A model generated the notes under the pieces. That model was not told the DNA's origin. It was given only the letters and a program-made list of their open reading frames with translations, and ran no database searches. DNA of 64,000 nucleotides. Origin: Lichenicoccus sp965213775 (GTDB lineage Bacteria; Pseudomonadota; Alphaproteobacteria; Acetobacterales; Acetobacteraceae). Position 1 is the stretch's first letter; each line of letters starts with the position of its first letter. Location: positions 310,001 to 374,000 of the forward strand of contig CBDCAC010000002.1 in the NCBI GenBank assembly GCA_965213775.1, written 5' to 3'. Position numbers and translations under genes: made by a program. Shown here piece by piece: positions 49,162 to 58,779 of the stretch.

Positions 49162-52100
49162 AGAACGTGAAGCACTGGCTGCAGGACGAGCCGACGCAGA
49201 ACTTCGGCGACTACCTCTCGGAATACCTGCTGCGACGGCTGTTCACGCACGTCATGCCGACCGAGCAGACCGTGCGCATCATCGGCAGCTGCATCGACGA
49301 CATGTTCCTGCCCCCCGGCGAGCGGGTGCTGTTCTGGGGCTGCGGCCTGCGCGAGGCGGGCGGCCTGAGCGAGGCGGCGCGTCCCGGAGCGGAGCTGCTC
49401 AGCGTGCGCGGGCCGCTCTCGCGGTCGGATCTGCGGCTCGGCACGGCGACGCCGATCGGCGATCCGGGCCTGCTGCTCCCGTTCCTGCACGCGCCGGACC
49501 GGACGCTGCGCGGCACCGGACGCGCGCTGCTGATCCCGCACTACCACGACAAGCGGAGCGACGCGGCGCTGCTCGAGCTGTCCGGGTGCGACGCGGTGCT
49601 GCGTCCGAACATCAGCGACACGCTCACGGCCATAGACGATTTCCTGAACCGGCTGGCCGAGGCGTCGTTCGTGCTGGGCGGCTCGATGCACGCCGTGATC
49701 GCCGCGGTCGCCTACGGCGTGCCGTTCGGGTTCTGGGACAGCGGCGAGATCGACCTGCCGTTCAAGTGGCAGGACTTCGCCGCCTCGATCGGCATCCCCT
49801 GCCGCTTCCACCGCACGCTGCGCTCGGCGCGCGACAGCCACCAGCGCGAGGTGGCCGCGGTGCTCACGATCCCGCCGCTCTGGCCGATGCTGGCGGCGGC
49901 ACCGTTTCCGGTGCGGCCGGACATCTTCGTCCATGTGCTGGGCGCGGATGTCGAACGGCACGGGACCGACGTGCTGCGCTCGGTCGCGGTCACGCCGACG
50001 GTGCGGTGGCGCAGCCGCGCCGACGCGCTGATCGAGCACTGGCAGGCGGAGCTCGCCGCCGAGCGCGAGCTCAGCGCCGAGCTGCGCGAGCAGGTCGGCG
50101 ACGCGGCGCTGCAGCGATCGCGCGACCGCGACGCACTCGAGCAGGCAGAGGCCGCCCGTCGGAGCGAGTGCGACGCCGCCCTGCTGATGCGATCGGACCT
50201 GGAGCGGGACGCAGCCGAGGCGCGCGCCGGGGCGCTCGCGTGGGAGGAGCAGACCCGTCTCGAACAGGACATCGCCGAGGAGGCGCTGCAGAAGCTGCGC
50301 GACGAGCTGTCCGTCGCGCGCGAAAATGAGGATGTGCTGCGCGTCCAGCTCGAGCACCGCACGGCGGAGCGCGAGGTGCTGCGGCAGGAGAGCCGTCCGC
50401 CGCCGTCCGCCGAGGTGGAGGCGGCCGCCCGCGCCAACCGGGCGCTCGTGGAGCTCAGCGGCCGCTACGACGCCCTGGTCGGTTCCACCAGCTGGCGGGC
50501 GCTGGAACCGCTGCGCCGCGCCGGCGGCCGCGCGCCGGGGCTGCGTCGCTCGCTCAGGCTGCTGCTGTGGACCGCGCGCGGCGAGCTCGCGGGCAAGCTC
50601 AGGCAGCGCGGCCGCGTGGCGGCGGACATCGCCCTGCTGCGGCGGCACAGGCTGTTCGACGCCACGTGGTACGCCGCCCGCCATGCCGACGTGCTGCGAC
50701 CGGGCCTCGATCCCGCGACCCACTATGTCTGGAGCGATCCCGAGGCGGGATACGATCCGCACCCGCTGTTCGACGGTCGGTGGTACCTCGAGCGGCTGCG
50801 CGCCAGCGGCGTCGACCGCACCGGGGCGGAGGTGCCGCTGCTGCACTACGTCAGGATCGGCGCCGCCGCCGGGCTGGATCCGCATCCGCTGTTCGACACC
50901 GCGCACTACCTGTCGCAGCTCACGGCGGCGCCGCCGGCGGCGACCACACCGCTGGAGCATTATCTCGATCAGGACGCCGCCGACGCCGCCGCGCCGAACC
51001 GGCTGTTCGACGCCCGCGGCTATCGCCGCGAGTGCCTGGACGACGCGCCGATCAACCCGCTCGTGCACTACGTCGAGCGCGGCGAGGCGCTGAACCTCGA
51101 TCCGCACCCGGCCTTCGACAGCGCCTGGTATCAGGCGCGGCATCCGGAGCGTGGCCGGATCGGCGCGCTGGCGCACTGCCTGCGCGCCGATCCGGCCGGG
51201 CCGACGCGCCAGTGGCCGCAGGCGGCGGGCGAGCTGGAGGCGCTGCCGCTCGCCTTTCCAGACAGCGAGACGCCGCTGGTGTCGATCATCGTGCCGGTCT
51301 ACGGCGCCTACCCGCAGACCTTCCGCTGCCTGCTGGCGCTGATGCAGAACACCACCGGCGGCCTCGCCTACGAGGTGATCCTGGCCGACGATTGTCCGGG
51401 CGATCCGATCGCGCCGCTGTTCCGCCACGTGCCGAACCTGCGCACCGACGTGAACCCGAACAATCTCGGCTTCCTGCGCAACTGCAACCGCGCCGCGTCG
51501 CGCGCCCGCGGCCGCTACCTCGTGTTCCTGAACAACGACACCCTGGTCGGCCGCGACTGGCTGCGTCCGCTGGTCGCGCTGATGGCCGATCCGACGGTCG
51601 GCCTGGTCGGCTGCAAGCTGCTGAACCCCGACGGCACGGTGCAGGAGGCCGGTGGCGCCATCCTCTCCGACGGCTGGGGCTGGCCCTACGGCGCCGGCGA
51701 CCAGCCGACGCGCGGCGCCTACAACTTCGTGCGCGAGGTGGACGTGGTCACCGGCGCCTGCTTCCTGGTCGGTGCCGCCGCGTTCGCCGAACTCGGCGGG
51801 TTCGACGACCGCTACGCGCCGGCCTTCTACGAGGAGTTCGACCTCGCCATCGCGCTGCGCGAGCGCGGCCTGCGCACGCTCTACCAGCCGGCGAGCCAGG
51901 TGGTGCATCTGGGCAGCGCGTCGTACGGCGTGGACGTGCGCGACCGCCAGTCGCTGAAGAACCACGCGCTGTTCGTCGAGAAGTGGCGCGCCCTGCTGCC
52001 CGGCCAGCCGAGCCAGGTCGCACCGGCCTTCGTCGTGCGCGAGCGCCGGGCCCCGCGCGGCGTGATCCTGGTGATCGACGACAAGGTGCCGGAATACGAC

Positions 52101-53906
52101 AAGCATGCCGGCGCGGTCACGCTGTTCCAGTATCTCGGCCTGATGCGCGAGCTCGGGCTGAAGGTGATCTACCACCCTTTCGACGGCATCCCCGCGCAGC
52201 CCTACACCAACGACCTGCAGCAGCGCGGCATCGAGGTGCTGCACGCGCCCGACACGCTCGCCGCCTGGCTCGACCGCGACGGCACGCAGGTGGATTTCAT
52301 CTGGATCGCCCGGCCGTACGTGGCCGCGCCCACGCTCGAGCTGCTGCGGCGCACCACCGGCGCGCGCGTCCTGTACTACACCCACGACCTGCACTACCTG
52401 CGCGAGATGCGTCGCTTCGAGCTGGAAGGCGAGCTGTCGGCCAAGGAGGAGCATGATCGCGTCAAGCCGATGGAGCTCGGCATCTTCGCGGTCGTGGACC
52501 GGGTGATGACCCCGAGTGCCGAGGAGGCGCGCCTGATCGCCGAGGCGGTGCCGGAGGCGCATGTCACCGTCATTCCGCCCTACCTGTTTCCCGCCGCCGG
52601 GCTCGCCGATGCGGCGAGCCTCGACTTCTCCGGCCGCCACGGCCTGATCTTCGTCGGTGGCTTCGACCACACCCCCAACGTCGATGCCGCACTCTGGCTC
52701 GCGCGCGAGATCATGCCGCTGGTCTGGCGCGAGCGGCCGGACGTGCCGCTGCTGATCGTGGGCAACGTGCCGCCGCAGGAGGTGCGGGCACTCGCCTGCG
52801 AGCGCATCACGGTGACCGGCTTCGTGCCGTCCCTGGAGCCGTACTATGCCCGCTCGCGCGTCGCGGTCAGTCCGCTGCGCTACGGGGCGGGGGTGAAGGG
52901 CAAGATCGTCGGCAGCCTGCGCGCCGCCGTTCCGGTGGTCACCACCGGCGTCGGCAACGAGGGGATCCGGCTGCGTCACGGCACGGAGGCGCTGATCGCC
53001 GACGACGCCGCCGGGATCGCGCGCGCCGTGCTCGATCTGTGCGCCGACGAGGCGCTCTGCCGCAGCCTGGCCGCGGCTGGCATGGAGGTGCTCGACCGGC
53101 AGTTCTCGGAGGATCGGGCGCGCTCGGTGCTGCTCGACCTGCTTGGCAACGACACCTGCCCGGTCTGCGGCGCGCGGCCGCGCTTCGCCGGTCCGCGCGG
53201 GCCGAACTGGCGCGAATCCTTCTCCTGCCTGGCCTGCGGCGCGCTCAACCGGACGGCGGCGCTGGCGGAGGTGCTGCTGCGTCCCTATCGCCGGCAGCGG
53301 CTCGTCACCCTGCGGGCGGCGCGGCCGGTGTTCGCGGGCCTGCGCGTCCACGAGTTCGGCTTCGTGGGGCCGATCCAGGCGAGCCTCGGCGACGCCGCCT
53401 CCTTCACCCGCCCGGACTTCTTCCCCGGCGTGGCGCCGGGTGCGACGGCGCCCAACGGGGTGCAGTGCCAGGATCTGCAGGCGCTCACCCTGGCCGACGC
53501 GAGCCTCGACCTCGCCATCAGCCAGGACGTGATGGAGCACGTCCCGGACATGGAGCGCGCCTGGCGCGAGATCCACCGCGTGCTGCGTCCCGGAGGCAGG
53601 CACGTGTTCACCATCCCCTACGGCGCGGCGCGGCGCGAGACGATCCGGCGCGCCGAGCTGTCGGACGGCGTGATCCGCCACATCCTGCCGCCCGAGTATC
53701 ACGGCGATCCGATCCGTGCCGACGGCGCGCTGGCGTTCTGGGATTACGGTGCGGATCTGCCCGACCTGCTGCGCCGCCTCGGCTTCGCCGTGACCGTGCA
53801 CGAGGTGGTCCGTTCAGGTCACGAGATCCTGGTGTTCGAGACGATCAAGATGCAGCCTGCGCCCGCCGCGGGCGGAATCATCAGCACGCACCGATCGAGC
53901 CCATGA
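49155..53906 (+). CDS. giant multidomain glycan assembly protein (pyruvyltransferase, GT2, GT4, methyltransferase)
   Basis: One uninterrupted frame of 1583 residues. Domains in order: polysaccharide pyruvyltransferase (~1-270; FGDYLSEYLLRRLF, VLGGSMHAVIAAVAYGVPFG), coiled coil (~290-415), a module with repeated WYAARHADV / DPHPLFD units (~495-680), GT2 (~705-940; VSIIVPVYGAYPQTFRC, VFLNNDTLVG), GT4 (~965-1325; LIFVGGFDHTPNVDAALWL, VSPLRYGAGVKGKIV), a four-Cys zinc-ribbon-like segment (~1334-1362; CPVCG and CLACG), and a class I methyltransferase (~1375-1565; ISQDVMEHVPDMERAW). It likely carries out several steps of one surface glycan. The ATG overlaps the previous stop. Domain fusions of this type occur in glycan clusters, but this exact arrangement is not one I know. 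Confidence 0.88.
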   Translation: MLENVKHWLQDEPTQNFGDYLSEYLLRRLFTHVMPTEQTVRIIGSCIDDMFLPPGERVLFWGCGLREAGGLSEAARPGAELLSVRGPLSRSDLRLGTATPIGDPGLLLPFLHAPDRTLRGTGRALLIPHYHDKRSDAALLELSGCDAVLRPNISDTLTAIDDFLNRLAEASFVLGGSMHAVIAAVAYGVPFGFWDSGEIDLPFKWQDFAASIGIPCRFHRTLRSARDSHQREVAAVLTIPPLWPMLAAAPFPVRPDIFVHVLGADVERHGTDVLRSVAVTPTVRWRSRADALIEHWQAELAAERELSAELREQVGDAALQRSRDRDALEQAEAARRSECDAALLMRSDLERDAAEARAGALAWEEQTRLEQDIAEEALQKLRDELSVARENEDVLRVQLEHRTAEREVLRQESRPPPSAEVEAAARANRALVELSGRYDALVGSTSWRALEPLRRAGGRAPGLRRSLRLLLWTARGELAGKLRQRGRVAADIALLRRHRLFDATWYAARHADVLRPGLDPATHYVWSDPEAGYDPHPLFDGRWYLERLRASGVDRTGAEVPLLHYVRIGAAAGLDPHPLFDTAHYLSQLTAAPPAATTPLEHYLDQDAADAAAPNRLFDARGYRRECLDDAPINPLVHYVERGEALNLDPHPAFDSAWYQARHPERGRIGALAHCLRADPAGPTRQWPQAAGELEALPLAFPDSETPLVSIIVPVYGAYPQTFRCLLALMQNTTGGLAYEVILADDCPGDPIAPLFRHVPNLRTDVNPNNLGFLRNCNRAASRARGRYLVFLNNDTLVGRDWLRPLVALMADPTVGLVGCKLLNPDGTVQEAGGAILSDGWGWPYGAGDQPTRGAYNFVREVDVVTGACFLVGAAAFAELGGFDDRYAPAFYEEFDLAIALRERGLRTLYQPASQVVHLGSASYGVDVRDRQSLKNHALFVEKWRALLPGQPSQVAPAFVVRERRAPRGVILVIDDKVPEYDKHAGAVTLFQYLGLMRELGLKVIYHPFDGIPAQPYTNDLQQRGIEVLHAPDTLAAWLDRDGTQVDFIWIARPYVAAPTLELLRRTTGARVLYYTHDLHYLREMRRFELEGELSAKEEHDRVKPMELGIFAVVDRVMTPSAEEARLIAEAVPEAHVTVIPPYLFPAAGLADAASLDFSGRHGLIFVGGFDHTPNVDAALWLAREIMPLVWRERPDVPLLIVGNVPPQEVRALACERITVTGFVPSLEPYYARSRVAVSPLRYGAGVKGKIVGSLRAAVPVVTTGVGNEGIRLRHGTEALIADDAAGIARAVLDLCADEALCRSLAAAGMEVLDRQFSEDRARSVLLDLLGNDTCPVCGARPRFAGPRGPNWRESFSCLACGALNRTAALAEVLLRPYRRQRLVTLRAARPVFAGLRVHEFGFVGPIQASLGDAASFTRPDFFPGVAPGATAPNGVQCQDLQALTLADASLDLAISQDVMEHVPDMERAWREIHRVLRPGGRHVFTIPYGAARRETIRRAELSDGVIRHILPPEYHGDPIRADGALAFWDYGADLPDLLRRLGFAVTVHEVVRSGHEILVFETIKMQPAPAAGGIISTHRSSP

Positions 53907-53907
53907 G

Positions 53908-55521
53908 GTGACACGCCTTGGGAGATCGACGGTGCTGGCAGGTGCCGGAAGGCTCGCAGGCCTCGTCCTGCTGTGCGCGTTCTTTCTCTACCAGCTCGGC
54001 GGGATCCGGAGAAACTCCGACGAGGCCGGCAGTCTGCTCGCGGGCTACGAGATGCTGCACGGCAACTTCTTTCTCGCGGGCTGGACGCTGCCACCCGACA
54101 GCTACTGGCTGCTCGATGATCTGGCCTACGGGGTCATGACGGTCGTCACCGGCTTGCGGCCCAGCCTGCTGTATCTGCTGCCGGCCTTAATCTGGGCGCT
54201 GGTGGTAATGCTGGCGATGAGGCTCGCCCGGACCGGTCCGCGACGTTCCGCGCCTGGACGTGGATTGGCGCCTGTCATTCTCCTGGTGTTTCCGCCGCTG
54301 GTCTACGGCGATGCGTTGCACTTCATCGGCGATTCGCCGGGACACGTCCTGACCATCGCATGCGGCCTCGCCGGGATCGCGCTGATCGAGCGATACCTGA
54401 TGACGGCCGGACGACGTTCCGCCGCGCTCGTCCCCTATTGCTTGATCTGCATGATCGCGGCATCCAGCGACCCTTTCAGCCTGGTCGTCTTGTTCATTCC
54501 CGTCTGCCTGACGCTGCTCTGCAAGGCTGCTGAACGGCGATCGCCGCGGCTGGCAGAGGTGCGGGGCTGCACCGCCGTCTAATGGTTCGCCGGAAACTGG
54601 CTGGCCAGCCGGGTGGCCGCGGAAGGAGGTTTCTCGGTTAGCCTCCAGGACTCCAGGCTGTGCGATCTGCAGGACCTCCCGGCGCACGCTCTCATGGCGG
54701 CGCGGGACGTCATGACCTTGTTCGGAGCCGATTTCTCCGGGAAGTCGTTGGCCGGGCTCGGCGGTGCGATCCCCGCGATCGTCAGACTTCCTCTCCTGAT
54801 GCTCAGCATCGGCATCGTCTGGCACGGAGCAGCTCGGATGTGGCGCCTCGTGTTCGTGAGCGGCGAGATCGAGCGTTCGGTCGACCTGATCGACCTGATC
54901 GACCTGATCGACCTGTTCTCGGTCTCGGCGATCCTGTCCACGATCGGCGCCGCCGTCCTCAGCCGGTATCTGCTGGATGAAACCTCGATACGCTATTTCA
55001 TTCCGGTCCTGGTGTTTTCCGCGATCGTGCTGGCTCGCAGCGAGAGTTTGAATGTGCGGTGGCGTATGCTGTTGCTGCTGCAAGCGTCGCTGGCGGCCTG
55101 CGTCGCCCTCCTGCTTCCGGCCGGAACGCTGGGTCACCCGGGAAGTCCGGATGCGCCGTCGAACGTGGTGAGCTTCCTGCGGCAGCACCATCTCGATGAC
55201 GGCTATGGCGGATACTGGGACGCCTCGATCGTGACCGTCTTCAGCCACGGCTCGATCCGCGTCAGGCCCGTGGTTCGCGGCGGCCGGTGCGGCCTGCAGC
55301 CTTATCTTCAGATCGGCAGCAGCCGCTGGTACGCCGGGCCAGATCAAGCCGCGGGGCAGAGGTTCGTCATCGTCGCGACGAGCTCGAACATCTTCTTCAA
55401 CCAGCGTGACGTGCTCCGGCATTACGGCCCACCGCTGCGTATCTATCCGCTCGGCACCCTCCTGATCGACGTCTACGGCCCCGGCATCCTCTCGACAGGA
55501 TGCCCGGGCACGTCCGGCTGA
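53908..55521 (+). pseudogene. GT-C-like polytopic membrane protein, interrupted by an in-frame stop
   Basis: Starting with a GTG one base after the giant gene's stop, the frame encodes several membrane helices and a periplasmic-loop pattern (RRNSDEAGSLLAGYEMLHGN, WLLDDLAYGVMTVVTG) that resembles GT-C type glycosyltransferases. A TAA at 54580-54582 interrupts the same frame. Beyond it, the sequence resumes in frame (GGFSVSLQDSRL, LMAARDVMTLFGADFSG) and runs to 55521 with further helices. The two parts look like one gene split by a nonsense mutation or a pair of indels; two separate proteins are the alternative. The region appears less GC-rich than its neighbours and contains a 9-bp tandem repeat. 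Sequence error cannot be excluded. Confidence 0.6.
54882..54917 (+). repeat. 9-bp tandem repeat inside the interrupted membrane protein gene
   Basis: Three exact units of CGACCTGAT followed by a diverged fourth encode DLIDLIDLIDLF. The copy number could vary without shifting the frame. Confidence 0.85.
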
Positions 55522-55543
55522 GCATCGCCCGACGAATCCGCCT

Positions 55544-56182
55544 TCAGCAGCGGCTCACCTCCGACGATGCGAGCGCCCGCCGCGCCGCACTGCGGCGCAG
55601 GCGCCTGAGCGGGCCGAACCGGGTCGCGCGCGCCTGCACCACCAGTTGCCGCTCCTCGAACACGCCGGTTCCGGTGACCGCGTAGCCGGCGCCGCCCAGC
55701 AGCGCCCGCAGCTCGGCTTCCGACAGCGCGTTGACCCAGCCGAAGCCGGCGCGATCCACCGTCCACAGCTCGGGCGCGCAGTAGGTCAGCAGGAGATGCT
55801 CGGCGTAGCGGTGCAGCCGGGTCAGCAGGCGCTGCGGGTCGAGGATGTATTCCACCACCCCCAGCAGCACCGCCACGTCGCACCGCCGCAGCGCGCGGCG
55901 GGGCAGCCGGCCCTGGTTCAGCTCGCAGGGCTCGGTGTCCGGGGTCCAGCGGCGGATGTCGGCCGGCAGGTAGCGCGTGCCGGGCTCGAGCTGCGCGCGC
56001 AGCGCCTGCCTGCCGCAGCCGATGTCGCAGACCCATCGCCGCTCACGCAGCATTGGTGCCACCGCCGCCGCGCGTGCGTCCCAGAACGGCAGGTAGCTGT
56101 CCGGATCGCTCCAGCGCGCCGCGTCGGTGACGCCTTGCGCCACGCTGCGGCGACGTGCCGCGACCTGTTCCGCCTCGTCCAT
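55544..56182 (-). CDS. class I SAM-dependent methyltransferase
   Basis: The 212-residue protein has the SAM-binding motif RWVCDIGCGRQALRAQL near residue 50, then a post-I acidic PADIRRWTPDTE and CDVAVLLGVVEYILDPQRLL, standard for a class I methyltransferase of small molecules or glycan. Substrate unknown. It ends close to the convergent membrane protein gene. Its ATG overlaps the stop of the kinase gene (TGATG), so it belongs to the same operon as the heptose genes and may modify the same glycan. Confidence 0.83.
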   Translation of the reverse strand: MDEAEQVAARRRSVAQGVTDAARWSDPDSYLPFWDARAAAVAPMLRERRWVCDIGCGRQALRAQLEPGTRYLPADIRRWTPDTEPCELNQGRLPRRALRRCDVAVLLGVVEYILDPQRLLTRLHRYAEHLLLTYCAPELWTVDRAGFGWVNALSEAELRALLGGAGYAVTGTGVFEERQLVVQARATRFGPLRRLRRSAARRALASSEVSRC

Positions 56183-57246
56183 CACAGGGTCCAGCTCTCC
56201 GCACCCCGGTGCGTCAGATGCACGCCCCCGGCACTGCCGCCGGCCCGGTCCAGCGCCTGGATCAGCGCGACGCGCCGCTCGGGCGGCGCCACGAACATCA
56301 TGAAGCCGCCGCCGCCGGCGCCCGACACCTTGCCCCCGGTCGCGCCGGCCGCGAACGCCGCGCGCATCAGCCCGTCGATGCGCTCGCTGCTGATCCCCTG
56401 GGCGGTGCGTTTCTTGGCGAGCCAGGAGCCGTTGAGGATGTCGGAGATGCGGTCGATCTGGCCGCGCAGCAGCGCGTCCTTCATCTCCAGCGCGTCGCGC
56501 TTCAGCCGGTGCAGCCCGTCGAGCGCGTCCGAGGCGTGCTCGGTCATGTTCCGGGTCTGCTCCTCGATGATCCGCTCGGAGCGGCGGGAGACGCCGGTGA
56601 AGCAGATCACGAGGCTGATCTCGAGTTCGTTGCGGATCGCCGGCGACACCCGCAGCGGGTTCACGATCACCCGGTCGCCGGCCAGGAACTCGATGAAGTT
56701 GATGCCGCCGAAGGTCGCGGCATACTGGTCCTGCCGGCCGCCGGCGAGGCCGAGCTCGACGCGCTCGATCTCGAAGGCGAGGCGCGCCACGTCGTAGGGG
56801 CCGAGCGGCAGCTGCATGGCCTCGCGGAACGCCTCGACCAGCGCCACGCACAGCGCCGAGCTGGAGCCCAGCCCGCTGCCGGGCGGCGCATCGACGAAGG
56901 AGGTCACCCGGCAGGGCCGGATCCGGCCGTCGTCGAACTGCCGCGCCATGCGTCGCAGCACGCCCGCATGCAGCACCAGCCTGGCATTCGCCAGCGCCGC
57001 GTCGTCGGCCGCGAGCGTCTCCTGCACCTCGAGATCCGGCGCGATCAGGTGGACCCGCTCGTCCGGCGAGGGCGCGATGATGGCGTAGGCGTAGCGGTCG
57101 ATGGTGACGTTGAGCACGGCGCCGCCATGCTCGTCGCAGTACGGGCTGAGGTCGGTGCCGCCGCCGGCCAGCCCGAGACGCAGCGGCACCCGGGACCGCA
57201 CGGTCCCCCGCACCCCCTCGAACGTGGCAGCCGCCGCGCGCGTCAT
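56182..57246 (-). CDS. hddA: GHMP kinase, likely D-glycero-alpha-D-manno-heptose 7-phosphate kinase
   Basis: The 354-residue protein has the GHMP motifs RLGLAGGGTDLSPY near the N-terminus, APPGSGLGSSSALCVAL (the phosphate loop) and KVSGAGGGGFMMFV at the C-terminus. The pattern matches HddA-type sugar kinases (heptose 7-phosphate to 1,7-bisphosphate) and the related fucokinases. The neighbour fused to a GmhB-like phosphatase and a nucleotidyltransferase supports the heptose assignment. Its ATG overlaps the upstream stop (ATGA). The isomerase GmhA is not in the window. Confidence 0.82.
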   Translation of the reverse strand: MTRAAAATFEGVRGTVRSRVPLRLGLAGGGTDLSPYCDEHGGAVLNVTIDRYAYAIIAPSPDERVHLIAPDLEVQETLAADDAALANARLVLHAGVLRRMARQFDDGRIRPCRVTSFVDAPPGSGLGSSSALCVALVEAFREAMQLPLGPYDVARLAFEIERVELGLAGGRQDQYAATFGGINFIEFLAGDRVIVNPLRVSPAIRNELEISLVICFTGVSRRSERIIEEQTRNMTEHASDALDGLHRLKRDALEMKDALLRGQIDRISDILNGSWLAKKRTAQGISSERIDGLMRAAFAAGATGGKVSGAGGGGFMMFVAPPERRVALIQALDRAGGSAGGVHLTHRGAESWTL

Positions 57247-58466
57247 GCGGCCCCCTGCAGCAGCGGGCGCGCGAAGTCGGCCAGATCGCCGCCCGGGAAC
57301 AGGTGCCCCTCGATGCCCGCCGCCGCGGCGGCGGCGAGGTCGCGCGCATGATCGCCGATCAGCAGGCATCGCGCCCGGTCGAGCTCCCAGCGCCGGATCA
57401 GGTCGAGGATCATGCCGGGCGCCGGCTTGCGCCAGTCCGACGCCGCGCGATAGCGCGCCACCGCCGCCTCGGGATGGAACGGGCAGTAGCGCACATCGTC
57501 CACGGTGCCGCCCGCCTGGCGCAGCTCCTGGCCCATCCAGCGATGCAGCTCGCCCACGTCGTCCTCCGTGTAGAGCCCGCGGGCGACGCCGGACTGGTTG
57601 GTGACCACGAACACGTGGCAGCCGGCGGCGGTGGCGAGACGCACCGTCCGCTTGGCGCCCGCGATCCACTCCCATCGCGCCCGCGAGCCGACCCAGCCAT
57701 GGTCGCGGTTCAGCACGCCGTCGCGGTCGAGCAGCAGTGCCGGACGCTGGATCCGCCCGGGCAGCTCCGCCCGGGCGAGGGCGAGATCGGCCGGCACCCC
57801 GATATCGATGAACCAGCCGGCGGCGGCGGTGCCTCTGACCGCGTGCTGGGCGATCAGCGCCGGCAGCAGGTCGCGCTCCAGCGAGCAGCGCGTCGCGGCC
57901 AGCTCGGCGACGCGGCGATCCATCAGGTAGATGCCGCTGTTGATCAGCCCGGGGCCGGCGAGGTCCGGCCGCTCGCGGAACGCCGTCACCCGGTCGCCCT
58001 CGAGGTCGGCCACGCCGTAGCGTCCGGCGTCGGGCACCGCGCGCAGCACCATCCGGCAGGCGACGTCGGCGGGATCGCGGGCGAACGCCGCGAGGGCCGG
58101 ACCGAGATCGGCCAGCAGCAGGCTGTCCCCGTTCAGCAGCAGGAAGTGCTGGTCCAGCATGTCGCGGGCGGCGCGCAGCGCGCCGCCGGTGCCGGCCGGC
58201 GCGGGCTCGTTGCTCACCCGGATCGGGACCGCCCGCGGCAGGCCGTCCGACAGCAGGTCGATCGCGCCCCGCACGCGGTCACCGAGATGCCCGGTCAGCA
58301 GGACGAACTCCTCGATGCCCCAGCGCAGCGCCTCTCGCATCAGCCAGCCCAGGAACGGCCGTCCGCCGACCTCGAGCAGCGGCTTGGGGGTGTCCCGGGT
58401 CAGGCTGCCCAGTCGCGTGCCGAGGCCGCCGGCGAGGATGGCGCACTGGCGGGGCAGGGGAGTCAC
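57243..58466 (-). CDS. fused sugar-phosphate nucleotidyltransferase (HddC-like) and HAD phosphatase (GmhB-like)
   Basis: One frame of 407 residues. Residues ~5-235 are a nucleotidyltransferase (AILAGGLGTRLGSLTRDTPKP, LLLNGDSLLLADLG), likely the heptose 1-phosphate guanylyltransferase. Residues ~240-400 are a HAD-IIIA phosphatase (PALLLDRDGVLNRD, FVVTNQSGVARGLY, KPAPGMILDLI), likely heptose 1,7-bisphosphate 7-phosphatase. Together with the kinase next door they cover three of the four steps to GDP-D-glycero-alpha-D-manno-heptose. The start at the GTG (58466) is chosen for fit to the family; a longer in-frame ATG at 58604 exists but adds a low-complexity Arg/Ala tail. Confidence 0.83.
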   Translation of the reverse strand: MTPLPRQCAILAGGLGTRLGSLTRDTPKPLLEVGGRPFLGWLMREALRWGIEEFVLLTGHLGDRVRGAIDLLSDGLPRAVPIRVSNEPAPAGTGGALRAARDMLDQHFLLLNGDSLLLADLGPALAAFARDPADVACRMVLRAVPDAGRYGVADLEGDRVTAFRERPDLAGPGLINSGIYLMDRRVAELAATRCSLERDLLPALIAQHAVRGTAAAGWFIDIGVPADLALARAELPGRIQRPALLLDRDGVLNRDHGWVGSRARWEWIAGAKRTVRLATAAGCHVFVVTNQSGVARGLYTEDDVGELHRWMGQELRQAGGTVDDVRYCPFHPEAAVARYRAASDWRKPAPGMILDLIRRWELDRARCLLIGDHARDLAAAAAAGIEGHLFPGGDLADFARPLLQGAA

Positions 58467-58779
58467 GAGCGGCGGCGGCGGATGCGCCCGACCGAGGCCC
58501 AGAGCGGCCGCCCGCTCCGCGCGCGCTGGTGGTTCTCGCCGCTCCGCCCGCGCCGGTGATCCTCGCTCCGCGCCTGTGCCAAGATCTGTTGCTCCACGAC
58601 CCATGCGGCCCGACCGCCCGGACCGCCGGCGCAGCCCTCGCCGGCAGGCGAGCCGATGCCGCGGAAACTGCCACGGAAAGCCTTGACCACGGAACCCCTC
58701 GCCGCTATCTGCCGCGTCCTTACGCCTCGGATCGCGGCAGGGCGACGCGACGCCACGGCTGCTCGAACAGGGTCACGTC
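58467..58779. other. 313-base intergenic region between the HddC/GmhB fusion and rpmJ
   Basis: This is a divergent region. Its right part holds the rpmJ promoter listed separately; its left part must hold the promoter of the minus-strand heptose operon, for which I see no clear boxes. No gene is supported in it. Confidence 0.5.
58683..58711 (+). promoter_or_regulatory. sigma-70-type promoter of rpmJ
   Basis: TTGACC (58683-58688) and TATCTG (58706-58711) are separated by 17 bases, the same -35 and spacing as the secA promoter. The start of transcription would be near 58718, about 60 bases before the ATG. Confidence 0.6.
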
